NCBI GenBank assembly: GCA_020062665.1
Contig: JAGUVW010000011.1
Span: 124,001-188,000 of the forward strand
Length of the DNA stretch: 64,000 bases
DNA from: Pseudomonadales bacterium
Lineage (GTDB): Bacteria > Pseudomonadota > Gammaproteobacteria > Pseudomonadales > Ketobacteraceae
Direction of reading: 5' to 3'
Part shown: piece after piece, positions 21,237-32,404 of the stretch
How positions within the stretch are numbered: the stretch's first letter is position 1
How the letters are laid out: each line of letters begins with the position of its first letter
Made by a program: the position numbers and the translations under genes
The notes under the pieces: generated by a model
What the model was told of the DNA's origin: nothing
Databases searched by the model: none
What the model saw: the letters and a program-made list of their open reading frames with translations, nothing else

Positions 21237-22397
21237 ATGAGTTCCTTCGCCCGTTCCCTGATTGCGCCGGTGCTCGCCGGTCTGTCGTTCGCTGCCCTGT
21301 TTCTGGCATTCAATCAGCGCGAACAGGTGGTGAAGCACGAGGTCGTGCTGGTGGAACAGCAGGTGCCCGCACCCGAGATTGCGCGCGAAACCACCCTGCA
21401 AACCAATGCACCGGTGTCCTTTGCCGATGCGGTGGCCCGCGCCCAGCCTGCGGTGGTGAACATCTACAGCAGCAAGATCGTCACCCGCAAATACCATCCG
21501 CTGCTGGACGACCCCAACTTCCGCCGTTTCTTCGGCCTGAACGAAGCCCCCAGCCGCCAGCGCATGGAATCCAGCCTGGGTTCCGGCGTGATCGTGAGTC
21601 CGTCGGGCTACGTGCTTACCAACAACCACGTGATTGCCGGCGCAACTGAAATCCGCATCGCCCTGGCTGATGGCCGCGAAACCCTGGCCTCGGTGGTGGG
21701 GTCTGATCCGGAGACCGATCTGGCGCTGCTGTTCATCGAGATGCCGGACCTGCCGTCGATCACCCTCGCCAAGAGCGAAACCGTGCGGGTGGGCGATGTG
21801 GTGCTGGCCATCGGCAATCCCTTTGGTGTAGGGCAGACCGTCACCAAGGGCATTGTCAGCGCCCTGGGGCGGCAGAACAGCCTGAGTGCGTTCGTCGATT
21901 TCATCCAGACCGACGCCGCCATCAATCCCGGCAATTCCGGCGGCGCGCTGATCAACGCCCAAGGCGATCTGATCGGCATCAACTCCCTGATTTTCACCCA
22001 GGACAAGGGCTTTCAGGGCATCAGTTTTGCGATCCCGGTGGACACGGCAAAGAGCGTGATGCTGGAGCTGGTGCAGCACGGCCAGGTGATTCGCGGCTGG
22101 CTGGGCATCGAGCCACAACCGCTCACTACCGCTCTGGCCAACGCCTTGAACCTGCCGAACGTGAACGGCTTGCTGGTGACGGGCATTTTCAAGAACGGCC
22201 CCGCCCATGCCGCAGGCGTACGCCCAGGTGACATCATCACGCACATGAACGGCGCGCCGATCGACAATCCCAAGGAAGCAATGAACTTCATCTCGGCCAT
22301 GCAGCCGGGCGAAAAGGTGACGATCCGGGTGATCCGGCAAAAGGAACCGCTGGATATTCTGGCGACAGTGGGTTCGCGCCCAACACCCAGCAGCTGA
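21237..22397 (+). CDS. algW: AlgW/DegS-type periplasmic serine protease
   Basis: This 386-residue inner-membrane-anchored trypsin-like protease has one N-terminal helix (about 7-25), a protease domain and a single PDZ domain (about 280-380). The triad is His131 (TNNHVIAG), Asp161 (PETDLALL) and Ser234 (NPGNSGGA). AlgW/DegS cleaves the anti-sigma factor RseA/MucA in response to envelope stress. Having one PDZ and a membrane anchor excludes DegP/DegQ. ATG 21237 gives the family start. It is divergent from the Nif3-family gene and converges on hisD, an order seen in Pseudomonas, though hisC is absent here. Confidence 0.92.
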   Translation: MSSFARSLIAPVLAGLSFAALFLAFNQREQVVKHEVVLVEQQVPAPEIARETTLQTNAPVSFADAVARAQPAVVNIYSSKIVTRKYHPLLDDPNFRRFFGLNEAPSRQRMESSLGSGVIVSPSGYVLTNNHVIAGATEIRIALADGRETLASVVGSDPETDLALLFIEMPDLPSITLAKSETVRVGDVVLAIGNPFGVGQTVTKGIVSALGRQNSLSAFVDFIQTDAAINPGNSGGALINAQGDLIGINSLIFTQDKGFQGISFAIPVDTAKSVMLELVQHGQVIRGWLGIEPQPLTTALANALNLPNVNGLLVTGIFKNGPAHAAGVRPGDIITHMNGAPIDNPKEAMNFISAMQPGEKVTIRVIRQKEPLDILATVGSRPTPSS

Positions 22398-22443
22398 TGC
22401 ACGTCGACGGCGCCCGTTGCCAGGCGCTGTTTGCCAGCAGCAC

Positions 22444-23748
22444 TCAATCCTTGATGCGATATTCCGCCGAGCGGGCGTGAGCCGTCAGGCTTTCACCCCG
22501 CGCGAGCACAGACGCTGTTTTGCCGAGCGTACTGGCACCCTGCGGCGAACAGTGGATGATGGAACTGCGCTTCTGGAAATCGTACACACCCAGCGGCGAG
22601 GAATAGCGCGCAGTAGTGGATGTCGGCAGCACGTGATTGGGGCCGGCGCAGTAATCGCCCAGCGCTTCTGGCGTGTGGCGCCCCATGAAGATCGCGCCAG
22701 CGTGGCGGATTTTTTCCGCCAGCGCCACAGGATCTTCCACCGACAGCTCCAGGTGCTCCGGCGCGATGCGATTGACGATCTGCGCTGCCTGCTCCAGATC
22801 CTGCACGTGAATCAGTGCGCCACGGTTTTTCAGCGACACCCGCGCAATGTTTTCCCGCTCCAGCGACGGCAACAGCTTGTCCAACGCCGCCTTCACTTTC
22901 TGCAAATACGAGCGATCCGGTGAAATCAGAATCGACTGTGCGTCTTCATCGTGTTCCGCCTGCGAGAACATGTCCATGGCGATCCAGTCCGGGTCAGTCT
23001 TGCCGTCGCACACAATCAGGATTTCCGACGGGCCGGCGATCATATCGATGCCCACCTGACCAAACACCATGCGCTTGGCAGTGGCCACGTAAATGTTGCC
23101 AGGGCCGACGATTTTGTCGACGCGGGGAACAGTATCGGTGCCATAGGCCAATGCTGCTATCGCCTGGGCGCCACCCACGGTGATGACTTTGTCCACGCCG
23201 GCAATCGCGGCAGCGGCGAACACCATCTCGTTTACTTCGCCACCGGGCGTGGGCACCGTCATGATGATGTCGTGCACGCCAGCCACTTTGGCAGGAATCG
23301 CATTCATCAGCACGGAGGATGGATAGGACGCCTTGCCACCGGGCACATAAATACCCACCCGATCCAGCGACGTGATTTTCTGCCCCAGCACGGTGCCGTC
23401 GTCCTCGGTGTACTGCCAGGATTCCTGCTTCTGGTGCTTGTGATAAACGCGAATGCGGTGGGCCGCCATTTCCAGCGCTTTCAGTTGCGGCGTGGGAATG
23501 GCTTCCAGTGCTTGCTGCAAGCGCTCCTGTGACACTACCAGCGCGCCCGGATAAGCCACGTTCAGGCGATCAAATTTCTGCGTGTACTCCACCAGCGCGG
23601 CATCGCCACGGGTGCGCACGTTATGAATGATGTCGGTGACCGCATCATGCACCTTGTGATCCGACACACTGTCCCAGGCCAGCAGCGCAGACAGGCGCTG
23701 TTCGAAATCGCTTTGATTGGCATCCAGTTCTGTGATGTCGATGGTCAT
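22444..23748 (-). CDS. hisD: HisD, histidinol dehydrogenase
   Basis: This 434-residue cytosolic zinc enzyme carries out the last two NAD-dependent steps of histidine synthesis, histidinol to histidine. Family segments include [39 protein letters not shown] and the zinc/substrate segment APEHLEL. I start at ATG 23748 (MTIDITELD); a GTG upstream would run into hisG. It follows hisG by four bases, and the two are probably co-transcribed with murA. Confidence 0.96.
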   Translation of the reverse strand: MTIDITELDANQSDFEQRLSALLAWDSVSDHKVHDAVTDIIHNVRTRGDAALVEYTQKFDRLNVAYPGALVVSQERLQQALEAIPTPQLKALEMAAHRIRVYHKHQKQESWQYTEDDGTVLGQKITSLDRVGIYVPGGKASYPSSVLMNAIPAKVAGVHDIIMTVPTPGGEVNEMVFAAAAIAGVDKVITVGGAQAIAALAYGTDTVPRVDKIVGPGNIYVATAKRMVFGQVGIDMIAGPSEILIVCDGKTDPDWIAMDMFSQAEHDEDAQSILISPDRSYLQKVKAALDKLLPSLERENIARVSLKNRGALIHVQDLEQAAQIVNRIAPEHLELSVEDPVALAEKIRHAGAIFMGRHTPEALGDYCAGPNHVLPTSTTARYSSPLGVYDFQKRSSIIHCSPQGASTLGKTASVLARGESLTAHARSAEYRIKD

Positions 23749-23752
23749 GAGG

Positions 23753-24397
23753 TCACCTCTTGGCTGCATTCTCCACTGCCACACTCAGCTGATCGATCAG
23801 CTTCTGGATGGCGGCGTGTTTGGTTTTCATCGATGCCTTGTTCACGATCAGGCGCGAACTGATCTCGGCGATCAGTTCCGTGGGCTCCAGGCCGTTGGCA
23901 CGCAGGGTATTGCCGGTGTCGACGATGTCCACAATGCGATCCGCCAATCCCACCAGCGGCGCCAGCTCCATGGAGCCGTACAGCTTGATCACTTCCACCT
24001 GCTCACCCTTTTCGGCGTAATAGCGTTTGGTGATATTGACGAACTTGGTGGCCACGCGCAAACGGGCGCCGGTATCTTCCACATTCACCTTCGCCGCCAC
24101 CATCAGTTTGCAGCGGGAGATTTTCAGATCCAGCGGCTCGTAGACACCACGGGCACCATGCTCCATCAGCACATCCTTGCCCGCCACACCGATATCCGCA
24201 GCGCCGTGCTCGACGAACGTCGGCACGTCCGTGGCGCGGATGATGATGATCTCCACATTGGGATCAGTGGTGGGAAAAATCAGCTTGCGGCTTTTCGACG
24301 GTTCTTCCAGCAGCTCGATGCCCGCCGTTTTCAGCAACGGCAGGGTTTCATCCAGAATGCGACCCTTGGACAGGGCGATGCGCAGTGATGCAGTCAT
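23753..24397 (-). CDS. hisG: HisG, ATP phosphoribosyltransferase (short form)
   Basis: This 214-residue protein catalyses the first, committed step of histidine synthesis. It is the short HisG that lacks the C-terminal regulatory domain. Such enzymes work as an octamer with the HisRS-like regulatory subunit HisZ, which is not in this window. Segments include [23 protein letters not shown] and the PRPP-site [17 protein letters not shown] 24397 ([12 protein letters not shown]) matches the family and follows murA by ten bases. Confidence 0.95.
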   Translation of the reverse strand: MTASLRIALSKGRILDETLPLLKTAGIELLEEPSKSRKLIFPTTDPNVEIIIIRATDVPTFVEHGAADIGVAGKDVLMEHGARGVYEPLDLKISRCKLMVAAKVNVEDTGARLRVATKFVNITKRYYAEKGEQVEVIKLYGSMELAPLVGLADRIVDIVDTGNTLRANGLEPTELIAEISSRLIVNKASMKTKHAAIQKLIDQLSVAVENAAKR

Positions 24398-24407
24398 GAT
24401 TTCCCCT

Positions 24408-25685
<1,278 letters not shown>

Positions 25686-25949
25686 TCAGAAACCGGGGAT
25701 GCCGAGTTTCTTCTGGGTCGCCCATTCGGTGGGCGTGTAGGTGTGCATGGTAACAGCGTGGAGTTCGCCACTGGCGATGAGGTCGTTCAGGCAACCGTAG
25801 ACCAGTTGCTGCTTCTTGACGGGGCGCTGGCCTTCGAACGCGGGGGATGCCACCGCCACCAGGCATTTGTTGCCTTCCAGACGCACCAGCGCTTCGGCCC
25901 CGGCAATGCCGGCTTCCAGACGCTGCTTGATGTCTTCTGCACTAATCAT
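25686..25949 (-). CDS. ibaG: IbaG, BolA-family protein
   Basis: This 87-residue BolA-family protein matches IbaG (YrbA). It works with monothiol glutaredoxin in iron-sulfur handling and is tied to envelope gene expression. The conserved segments VASPAFEGQRPVKKQQLVYG and the HAVTMHTYTP region are present; the histidine of the latter is a cluster ligand in relatives. A TACAAT -10-like box at 26003-26008 on the same strand could be its promoter, but the -35 is weak. It is separated from mlaB by 232 bases. Confidence 0.92.
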   Translation of the reverse strand: MISAEDIKQRLEAGIAGAEALVRLEGNKCLVAVASPAFEGQRPVKKQQLVYGCLNDLIASGELHAVTMHTYTPTEWATQKKLGIPGF

Positions 25950-26082
25950 GTTAGGGATTACTCTGTGTTGGCCCGGGCAGGCCGGTGGAAATCAGGGCGC
26001 GTATTGTAAACAAATCCGGCATCAAAAGCAGGTGCTGCGGAAACGCCCGTGCGGTGCCGCCGTGACGCGACGGTCTGAATCA

Positions 26083-26101
26083 CCATAACCGGCTGTTATG
26101 G
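26083..26101. repeat. Small inverted repeat between mlaB and ibaG
   Basis: CCATAAC-CGGCT-GTTATGG is a perfect seven-base stem with a five-base loop, about 80 bases past the mlaB stop codon. There is no T tract, so it is not a classic terminator. It could be an operator or a transcript-end hairpin. The rest of the 232-base gap shows nothing else beyond the possible ibaG promoter. Confidence 0.5.
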
Positions 26102-26181
26102 CATGGGCGTGGAAGGATTATGGCGAATCATGGCAGGCAAGAATGGGCACCACGTCCGCCTTTGTGTGCGCGGGAATGCGG

Positions 26182-26478
26182 TTACGACCGGGACAAGAGC
26201 TCGTCGAGCCCACTCACGCGGCTCACATCCCGCATCTTGTCGGGCATGTTTACCACCACCAGCCGCTTGCCCAGGGCCTCGGCCTTGCGCATCCAGCACA
26301 GCAGCACCGACACACCGACGCTGCCCACATTGCCGACACCAGCCAGATCCACGGTCACCGGGCTGGTCAGACTCGCCAGCAGTGCCTCACCTTCGGCCCG
26401 CAAGGCCACGGCTTCTTGCACCAGGATATCGCCCTGCACCACCATGCGGGAGGCGTCAACACGACTGACCTTACTCAC
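26182..26478 (-). CDS. mlaB: MlaB, STAS-domain subunit of the phospholipid transporter
   Basis: This 98-residue STAS-domain protein binds MlaF on the cytosolic side of the MlaFEDB complex and is needed for its stability and activity. The VDLAGVGNVGSVGVSVLLCW segment carries the STAS helix-cap serine region. I start at GTG 26478, which overlaps the mlaD stop (GTGAGTAA) and has AGGA eight bases upstream. A longer frame from 26502 would overlap mlaD by 32 bases. It follows mlaD directly; the usual mlaC gene between them is missing. Confidence 0.85.
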   Translation of the reverse strand: MSKVSRVDASRMVVQGDILVQEAVALRAEGEALLASLTSPVTVDLAGVGNVGSVGVSVLLCWMRKAEALGKRLVVVNMPDKMRDVSRVSGLDELLSRS

Positions 26479-26947
26479 CGGAATTGTCCTCGCTGCTGAC
26501 ACGGCCCACCACGAATTTGGCGATCAGGTCTTCCAGCACCAGGGCAGATTGGGTGTCGACGATCTCGCCACCATCCGTGAGGTTCTCGTCTTCGGCACCC
26601 ACGGTAAGGCCAATGTACTTTTCACCCAGCACGCCCGCAGTGAGAATCGACGCGGACGTATCCACCGACAGGTTGTTCACGCTTTTGTAGATGTCCATCT
26701 CGACCACGCCGACGAAATCCTCGTGATCCAGATAGATGCTGGATACACGGCCGATGACGACGCCGGCCATGGTCACCTTCGCCCGGGGCGTCAGGCCGCC
26801 GATGTTTTCGAACTTGGCGCTGATGCGGTAGGTTTCCTCGCGGCTATCCATGCTCAGCCCGCTCACCCGCAGGGCCAGAAACACCAGCGCCAGCACACCC
26901 GCCACCATGAAGGCGCCAACGGTCAGTTCCAGGGTTCGCATACGCAT
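26471..26947 (-). CDS. mlaD: MlaD, MCE-domain subunit of the phospholipid transporter
   Basis: This 158-residue protein has one N-terminal membrane helix (about 8-28) and one periplasmic MCE domain, which forms the hexameric lipid ring on MlaE. The MCE segment GLTPRAKVTMAGVVIGRV and GLTVGAEDE are typical. ATG 26947 is preceded by GGAGATCTTTGAA. An ATG at 26962 inside mlaE is less likely. Its stop overlaps the mlaB start. Confidence 0.95.
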   Translation of the reverse strand: MRMRTLELTVGAFMVAGVLALVFLALRVSGLSMDSREETYRISAKFENIGGLTPRAKVTMAGVVIGRVSSIYLDHEDFVGVVEMDIYKSVNNLSVDTSASILTAGVLGEKYIGLTVGAEDENLTDGGEIVDTQSALVLEDLIAKFVVGRVSSEDNSGE

Positions 26948-26948
26948 T

Positions 26949-27731
26949 TCAAAGATCTCCAAACATGACGGCGGTTAACAGGAAGTCCAGGCCCAATACC
27001 GCAAGGGATGAATAGACCACGGTTCGGGTGGTGGAACGGCTGATGCCTTCCGAGGTGGGAACGGTGTCGTAACCCTGAAACACGGCGATCCAGGTCACCA
27101 CAATACCGAACACGATACTTTTGATGACGCCATTCATGACGTCTTCGTTCCAGTCGACGGAATCCTGCATGTTGGCCCAGAACGAGCCATCATCAACACC
27201 CAGCCAGGGCACGCCCACCATGTAACCGCCCCAGATACCCACGGCAGAGAAGATGATGGCCAGCGTGGGCATACAGAAAAAACCGGCCCAGAAGCGCGGC
27301 GCAATGATGCGGCGCAGCGGGTCGACTCCGATCATTTCCATGCTGGCGAGCTGTTCGGTGGCTTTCATCAGGCCGATCTCGGCGGTCAACGCGGAACCGG
27401 CCCGGCCGGCGAACAGCAGCGCGGCCACCACCGGCCCCAGCTCCCGCAGCAGACTCAGCGCCACCATCTGCCCGAGCGCCTGCTCACTGCCGAAGCGGTT
27501 GAGAATATTGTAGCCCTGCAGCGCCAGCACCATGCCGATGAACAGGCCGGACACCACAATGATCACCAGCGACAGCACGCCTACCGAGTAAATCTGCCGA
27601 ATGGTGAGCGGCACGTTGGTGCGAAGGTTGGGCAGCGCCCACAGCGCATGAAACAGAAACAGGCCGGCGCGGCCAATGGAGACCAGGAACTCGACCCCGC
27701 GGGCGCCAAAACGGCGAATGCGCTCGATCAT
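26949..27731 (-). CDS. mlaE: MlaE, permease of the phospholipid transporter
   Basis: This 260-residue inner-membrane permease has five or six helices and the conserved loop [24 protein letters not shown] with the following [13 protein letters not shown]. It forms the transmembrane core of MlaFEDB, which keeps the outer membrane lipid-asymmetric. Its start overlaps the mlaF stop by four bases, and mlaD starts two bases after its stop. Confidence 0.96.
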   Translation of the reverse strand: MIERIRRFGARGVEFLVSIGRAGLFLFHALWALPNLRTNVPLTIRQIYSVGVLSLVIIVVSGLFIGMVLALQGYNILNRFGSEQALGQMVALSLLRELGPVVAALLFAGRAGSALTAEIGLMKATEQLASMEMIGVDPLRRIIAPRFWAGFFCMPTLAIIFSAVGIWGGYMVGVPWLGVDDGSFWANMQDSVDWNEDVMNGVIKSIVFGIVVTWIAVFQGYDTVPTSEGISRSTTRTVVYSSLAVLGLDFLLTAVMFGDL

Positions 27732-28543
27732 GTAGCATTCTCCCGCAGGAAATCGTCCGCCAGGCCACGGGCAGGATAGTGAAACGGCACCGGGCCATCG
27801 GGCAGGCCCTGCATGAACTGACGCACCCGGGGCAGACTCGAATTCATCACTTCCTCGGAGGTGCCTTCGCCGATCACCTCACCATCGGCGATCACGTAGA
27901 TATAGTCGGCGATGCTGGCGGTTTCGTGCACGTCGTGGGAGACCACGATGCTGGTGTGACCCAGCGCATCATTGAGCAGGCGGATCAGTTGCACTACCAC
28001 GCCCATCGCCATGGGATCCTGGCCGGCGAAGGGTTCGTCGTACATCACCAGCTCCGGATCGAGCGCAATGGCCCGCGCCAGTGCCGCCCGTCGTGCCATG
28101 CCGCCCGACAGCTCGCTGGGCATCAGATCGCGGGCGCCACGCAATCCCACCGCCTGCAACTTCATCATCACCAGATCGCGAATCATGTCGTCGGGCAGAT
28201 TGGTGTGCACACGCAGGGGGAATGCCACGTTTTCAAACACGGACACATCGGTGAACAGCGCGCCGCTCTGGAACAGCATGCCCATCTTGCTGCGCACTTC
28301 GAACAGTTCGTGCCGCCCCAGTTTGGGAATGTTGTGACCATCCACAAAGATGTCGCCCTGGTCGGGCTTGAGCTGGCCGCCGATCAAACGCAGCAGAGTG
28401 GTCTTGCCGGTACCGCTGGGGCCCATGATGGCCGTGACCTTGCCCTTCTGGATGCTGATGTTGACGTTCTTGTAGATGGCCCGCTCACCCCGGTAGAAGG
28501 ACATATTGCGGATTTCGACGTAATTTTGCGGATCGGGTGACAT
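27728..28543 (-). CDS. mlaF: MlaF, ATPase of the phospholipid transporter
   Basis: This 271-residue ABC ATPase powers MlaFEDB. Walker A is GPSGTGKT at residues 41-48, the signature is [14 protein letters not shown], and Walker B runs into the [11 protein letters not shown] segment. It is the first gene of the mla operon. A TATAGT -10-like element lies at 28592-28597 upstream on the same strand, with only a weak -35. The gene is divergent from the calcium/sodium exchanger, the usual yrbF-yrbG arrangement. Confidence 0.96.
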   Translation of the reverse strand: MSPDPQNYVEIRNMSFYRGERAIYKNVNISIQKGKVTAIMGPSGTGKTTLLRLIGGQLKPDQGDIFVDGHNIPKLGRHELFEVRSKMGMLFQSGALFTDVSVFENVAFPLRVHTNLPDDMIRDLVMMKLQAVGLRGARDLMPSELSGGMARRAALARAIALDPELVMYDEPFAGQDPMAMGVVVQLIRLLNDALGHTSIVVSHDVHETASIADYIYVIADGEVIGEGTSEEVMNSSLPRVRQFMQGLPDGPVPFHYPARGLADDFLRENAT

Positions 28544-28704
28544 GTATGTCCTGTCAGAATGTCATGCAAGTCCCTGATGGGTAAGGCAGGCACTATAGCA
28601 TTGTGTTGCGTAAAGGAAAAATCCGGCGCCGGCTTGCTTCAACCGGCCTTTCTCATTACATTGCCAGGCCCTTCACACATCCTTCGCAACGGGTGGACGT
28701 CATT

Positions 28705-29670
28705 ATGTTGCTGGCATTTGCTGCGATCGCAGCCGGGCTCGTGCTGCTGGTCTGGAGTTCAGACAAATTCGTTGATGGGGCAGTGGGACTGGCGGAAAGT
28801 TCCGGCATTTCCAAGGCCATGATCGGGCTGACCATCGTTGCCATCGGTACCTCGGCACCCGAGATCGTGGTCTCCATCATGTCCGCACTCGCGGAGTCCC
28901 CCGCCCTGGCTTTCGGCAATGCTGTGGGATCGAACATCGCCAACATCGGCCTGGTGCTTGGCGTGACCGCGGTCATTGCTGCGCTGCCGGTAAAACCCGG
29001 CCTGATGAAAGAAGATCTGCCCGCCTTGCTGGCCGTCACCGCTGCCGCCGGCTTTATGCTGTATGACCTGACCCTGACCCGCAACGATGGCTTTGCGATG
29101 TTTGCCATCCTGGTGGCGCTGATGCTGCTGATGATCCGCTACAAAAAGGAACACGCGGACGAACTGATCGCGCCAGAAGACGTGGCCGCCATCCCGGACA
29201 TCAGCCTGAAAGCCTCGATCTTCTGGTTCATCCTCGGCCTGGCAGTGCTGGTAGGCGCATCGCGCCTGCTGGTGTGGGGCGCCATCGAAGTGGCACAGGC
29301 GCTGGGGGTGAGCGAGATCGTCATCGGCCTGACCATCGTTGCGGTTGGCACCAGCCTGCCGGAACTGGCCGCCTCGGTGGCCAGTGCCCTGCGCCGGCAC
29401 CACGACATTGCCCTGGGCAACATTGTGGGTTCCAACATTTTCAACCTGATTGCCGTATTGCCCGCCGCCGCCGTGATCTACCCCATCCAGCTTGAACAGC
29501 ACGAGTTCCAGCGCGACTACGGCAGCATGGTGCTGATCACCCTGCTGCTCACCGCCTTCATCCTTTGGCCCCGCAAGAATCGCATGCTTTCCCGGGTGGA
29601 AGGCAGCATCCTGTTGCTGTGTTATGCCGGCTATCTGGCCATGCTTTACGTGGACACGGTGAAGGTCTGA
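28705..29670 (+). CDS. yrbG: YrbG-type calcium/sodium antiporter
   Basis: This 321-residue membrane exchanger has ten or eleven helices in two inverted halves. Each half carries an alpha-repeat: GTSAPEIVVS...GNAVGSNIANIG in the first and GTSLPELAAS...GNIVGSNIFNL in the second. Those acidic residues bind the cations. I start at ATG 28705; GTG 28693 is an in-frame alternative. It heads the Kdo/Lpt gene run, but kdsD has its own promoter. Confidence 0.93.
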   Translation: MLLAFAAIAAGLVLLVWSSDKFVDGAVGLAESSGISKAMIGLTIVAIGTSAPEIVVSIMSALAESPALAFGNAVGSNIANIGLVLGVTAVIAALPVKPGLMKEDLPALLAVTAAAGFMLYDLTLTRNDGFAMFAILVALMLLMIRYKKEHADELIAPEDVAAIPDISLKASIFWFILGLAVLVGASRLLVWGAIEVAQALGVSEIVIGLTIVAVGTSLPELAASVASALRRHHDIALGNIVGSNIFNLIAVLPAAAVIYPIQLEQHEFQRDYGSMVLITLLLTAFILWPRKNRMLSRVEGSILLLCYAGYLAMLYVDTVKV

Positions 29671-29696
29671 CAGCGGCAGAGACTTTGGTTTACACT
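29667..29696 (+). promoter_or_regulatory. Sigma-70 promoter of kdsD
   Basis: CTGACA (29667-29672) and TACACT (29691-29696) are 18 bases apart and lie 32 bases before the kdsD start. The -35 overlaps the stop codon of yrbG. Confidence 0.6.
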
Positions 29697-29727
29697 GCGG
29701 CAATTGAATTAAACGGGATGCCTTCCG

Positions 29728-30696
29728 ATGGATTTTGACTTCATTCGCTCGGGTCAACGGGTTGTGGACATCGAAGCCGCCGCCACCCGGGCTCTGCACC
29801 AGCGCATCGATGCCAGCTTCACCCGGGCCTGCGAAATCATCCTGGGCTGCAAGGGCCGCATCATCGTCACCGGCATGGGCAAGTCCGGCCATATCGGCAA
29901 CAAGATCGCCGCCACCCTGGCCAGCACCGGCACCCCCGCCTTCTCGGTTCACCCCGGCGAAGCCAGCCACGGCGACCTCGGCATGATCACCGGCCAGGAC
30001 GTGGTGATCGCCATCTCCAACTCCGGCAAGACCGAAGAAGTTCTGTCCATCCTCCCCGTCATCAAGCGCAAGGGCACACCACTGATCAGCATGACCGGCG
30101 TCGCTACCTCGCCACTGGCCACCCAGGCGGACGTGAATCTGGATGTGTCCGTGGCGGAGGAAGCCTGTCCTCTCGGCCTCGCACCCACCGCCAGCACCAC
30201 GGCGACATTGGTCATGGGTGATGCACTCGCAGTTGCTTTGCTGGAGGCACGGGGCTTCACCGCTGATGATTTCGCCCTCTCCCACCCCGGCGGCAGCCTC
30301 GGCCGGCGCCTGTTGCTGCTGGTGGAAAACATCATGCGCAAGGGCAAGGATATTCCGCTGGTCAACAGCGACGCCACCGTCAGCCAGGCGCTGCTGGAAA
30401 TCAGCGGCAAGGGACTGGGCATGACCGGCATCGTGGATGGCAATGGCGTGCTCACCGGCGTATTCACCGATGGCGACCTGCGCCGCGCGCTGGATCACGG
30501 CCTCGACATCAAAGCCACCCCGATCGGCACTGCGATGACGAGGAATCCCAAGTCCGTGCACCCGCACATCCTGGCGGTGGAAGCATTGAACCTGATGGAA
30601 AAGAGCAAGATCACCGCCCTGATGGTGGTGGACCACGACAACAAACCCGTAGGCGCCCTCAACATGCACGATCTGCTGCGCGCCGGCGTGGTGTAA
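29728..30696 (+). CDS. kdsD: KdsD, arabinose-5-phosphate isomerase
   Basis: This 322-residue cytosolic enzyme makes arabinose 5-phosphate from ribulose 5-phosphate for Kdo synthesis. It has an SIS domain (about 35-180; TGMGKSGHIGNKIAATLASTG split across the motif) and two CBS domains (about 205-320). The SISNSGKTEE-type phosphate segment is present. It is followed by kdsC after 13 bases. Confidence 0.96.
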   Translation: MDFDFIRSGQRVVDIEAAATRALHQRIDASFTRACEIILGCKGRIIVTGMGKSGHIGNKIAATLASTGTPAFSVHPGEASHGDLGMITGQDVVIAISNSGKTEEVLSILPVIKRKGTPLISMTGVATSPLATQADVNLDVSVAEEACPLGLAPTASTTATLVMGDALAVALLEARGFTADDFALSHPGGSLGRRLLLLVENIMRKGKDIPLVNSDATVSQALLEISGKGLGMTGIVDGNGVLTGVFTDGDLRRALDHGLDIKATPIGTAMTRNPKSVHPHILAVEALNLMEKSKITALMVVDHDNKPVGALNMHDLLRAGVV

Positions 30697-30709
30697 TACG
30701 GACACCGCC

Positions 30710-31237
30710 ATGAAAGATCCGCTGCACAAACGCGCCCAGGCCATCAAGCTGGTGGCGTTCGACATCGACGGCGTCATGACCGACGGCCGCCTCTACTACA
30801 CCGATTTCGGCAACGAGACAAAAGCCTTCAACGTGAAGGACGGCATCGCCCTGAACTGGCTGCGCTCCACCGGCGTGGACGTGGCGATCATCACCGGCCG
30901 CACCTCGGAACTGGTAAAAAAGCGCGCCGCCGATCTGAAGATCAGCAAACTGATTCAAGGCCGCGAAGACAAGGTGGTGGCGCTGAAGGAACTGATCGCG
31001 CCGCTGGGACTCACCGCCGATCAGGTGGCCTACATGGGCGACGATCTGCCGGATCTGGGGGCCATCCGTTTTGCCGGTATCGGCGTCGCAGTGGCCGACG
31101 CCCTGCCCCTGGTGCGCCAGCACGCCGATCTGGTGATGACCAAAGCCGGCGGTGACGGCGCAGTGCGCGAATTCTGCGAGTGGCTGATGGTGGCCCAAGG
31201 CAGCTGGGATCGCATCGTGGAAGGCTATCTGGGATGA
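30710..31237 (+). CDS. kdsC: KdsC, Kdo-8-phosphate phosphatase
   Basis: This 175-residue HAD-family phosphatase has the nucleophile motif DIDGVMTDG with Asp18 and Asp20, and a later YMGDDLPD motif. It releases Kdo from Kdo 8-phosphate. The compact cap-less form fits the tetrameric KdsC family. Its TGA overlaps the lptC start (ATGA). Confidence 0.96.
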   Translation: MKDPLHKRAQAIKLVAFDIDGVMTDGRLYYTDFGNETKAFNVKDGIALNWLRSTGVDVAIITGRTSELVKKRAADLKISKLIQGREDKVVALKELIAPLGLTADQVAYMGDDLPDLGAIRFAGIGVAVADALPLVRQHADLVMTKAGGDGAVREFCEWLMVAQGSWDRIVEGYLG

Positions 31238-31806
31238 ACCAGAACCTGCAGACGCTCCTCACCAATCTGCTGCTCGGCGCCTTTGTCATCGCGCTGCTCA
31301 GCTATGCGGACTGGGAGAGCTGGTTCGAATCCGACAGCATCGCCGAGAGCGAAGAAGCGCAGCCGGATCTGATCGCGTTTGCCGTGGAACAAATCCAGTT
31401 CAACAAGAAAGGTGAAAAGCATTTCCTGCTGAAAGCCGAGCAGATCCAGCAATTTCTCGACAACGACCGCAACCTGATCATCGAGCCCGATCTGTTGCTG
31501 TACCGCGAACAGCAGCCGGCATGGAAAACCACCGCGCGGGAAGGCAGTTCCGATGCGCAGGGCGACAACATCCACCTGCGCGGCGGCGTGCAGATCCAGC
31601 AGCAGGGCCGCGACAACGGCGCCATTCTGGAAACCGACACACTCACCCTGTCCGCCACCACTTCACACGCATTCACCGACGACAAGGTCGTCGTCCGCCA
31701 GACCGGCATTCTGATCGAGGCCGAAGGACTGGAAGCGGATCTGAATGAAAACAAAATCACCCTGAAAAGCCGGGTAACCAGTATTTATGAACCTGCAAAA
31801 TCGTAG
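31234..31806 (+). CDS. lptC: LptC, inner-membrane LPS transport protein
   Basis: This 190-residue protein has one N-terminal membrane anchor (about 8-24) and a periplasmic beta-jellyroll domain that passes LPS from LptB2FG to LptA. The segments HLRGGVQIQQQG and KVVVRQTG...GLEADL fit the family. ATG 31234 overlaps the kdsC stop and lptA starts 20 bases before its stop, so the genes are translationally linked. Confidence 0.93.
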   Translation: MNQNLQTLLTNLLLGAFVIALLSYADWESWFESDSIAESEEAQPDLIAFAVEQIQFNKKGEKHFLLKAEQIQQFLDNDRNLIIEPDLLLYREQQPAWKTTAREGSSDAQGDNIHLRGGVQIQQQGRDNGAILETDTLTLSATTSHAFTDDKVVVRQTGILIEAEGLEADLNENKITLKSRVTSIYEPAKS

Positions 31807-32404
31807 CGCCCTGTGCCTGCTGCTGATCCTGTTGCTGACACCCGCTGCCTGGGCACTGGAAAGCGACCGCCTGCAACCGCTGAAAATCGTGGCCGACCGC
31901 GCCGTGCTCAGCGACAAGGACGGCACCGCCACCTACACCGGCAACGTGGTGCTCACCCAGGGCACGCTGTCCATCAAGGCAGGCCGCCTGCACATCCAGA
32001 CCGAGCAGGGCAAGGTCAGCCTCGTCACCGCCGAGGGCACTCCTGCCGAATTTTCCCAGGTACCCGTGGCAGGCCAGGCGCCTGTCGTGGCCACCGCACT
32101 CACCATCCACTACGAAGTGAAGACGCAAAAACTCACCCTGCGTCGCAAGGCCTCGATCGTGCAGAGTGAAAATGTGTTCAAGGGCGAAGAGATCGTCTAC
32201 GAAATCCAGAGCCAGCGCCTGAAAGCCGTCGGCCAGACCAAGGAAACCCCTCAGGGCGAAGCGGGCACCGGGCGGGTGGAAATGATCCTGCCGTCGGCGG
32301 CGGAGCTGGCACCACAGCCCAAGCCCGTCGACACGCCGGCGCCTCAAGCCCCGGCATCCACGCCCGCCCAACCTGCAGCAGAACCGGTGAAAACAGCCCC
32401 ATGA
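31787..32404 (+). CDS. lptA: LptA, periplasmic LPS bridge protein
   Basis: This 205-residue protein has a signal peptide ending in AAWA near residue 23 and an OstA/LptA jellyroll domain (about 28-160), which forms the bridge carrying LPS across the periplasm. The [16 protein letters not shown] segment is typical. The last 40 residues are a Pro/Ala-rich tail, longer than in E. coli LptA. The start overlaps lptC and the stop overlaps the lptB start (ATGA). Confidence 0.94.
   Translation: MNLQNRSALCLLLILLLTPAAWALESDRLQPLKIVADRAVLSDKDGTATYTGNVVLTQGTLSIKAGRLHIQTEQGKVSLVTAEGTPAEFSQVPVAGQAPVVATALTIHYEVKTQKLTLRRKASIVQSENVFKGEEIVYEIQSQRLKAVGQTKETPQGEAGTGRVEMILPSAAELAPQPKPVDTPAPQAPASTPAQPAAEPVKTAP

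Noticed and set aside
20277-22340. A single 687-codon frame spanning the Nif3-family gene and the region antisense to algW
   Set aside because: Only the part from ATG 21128 matches a family. The upstream part is antisense to algW, and the end after the frameshift is not Nif3-like.
22398-22443. Loss of hisC between hisD and algW as a deletion
   Set aside because: The order without hisC occurs in many genomes and there is no gene remnant in the short gap.
23753-24397. HisG as a truncated gene
   Set aside because: At 214 residues it is complete for the short HisG form that works with HisZ; no remains of a regulatory domain follow.
28759-30777. Long open frame of 672 codons on the minus strand
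   Set aside because: It lies wholly antisense to yrbG and kdsD, whose proteins match known families. Its product is His/Gln/Gly-rich without motifs, typical of an antisense frame in G+C-rich DNA.
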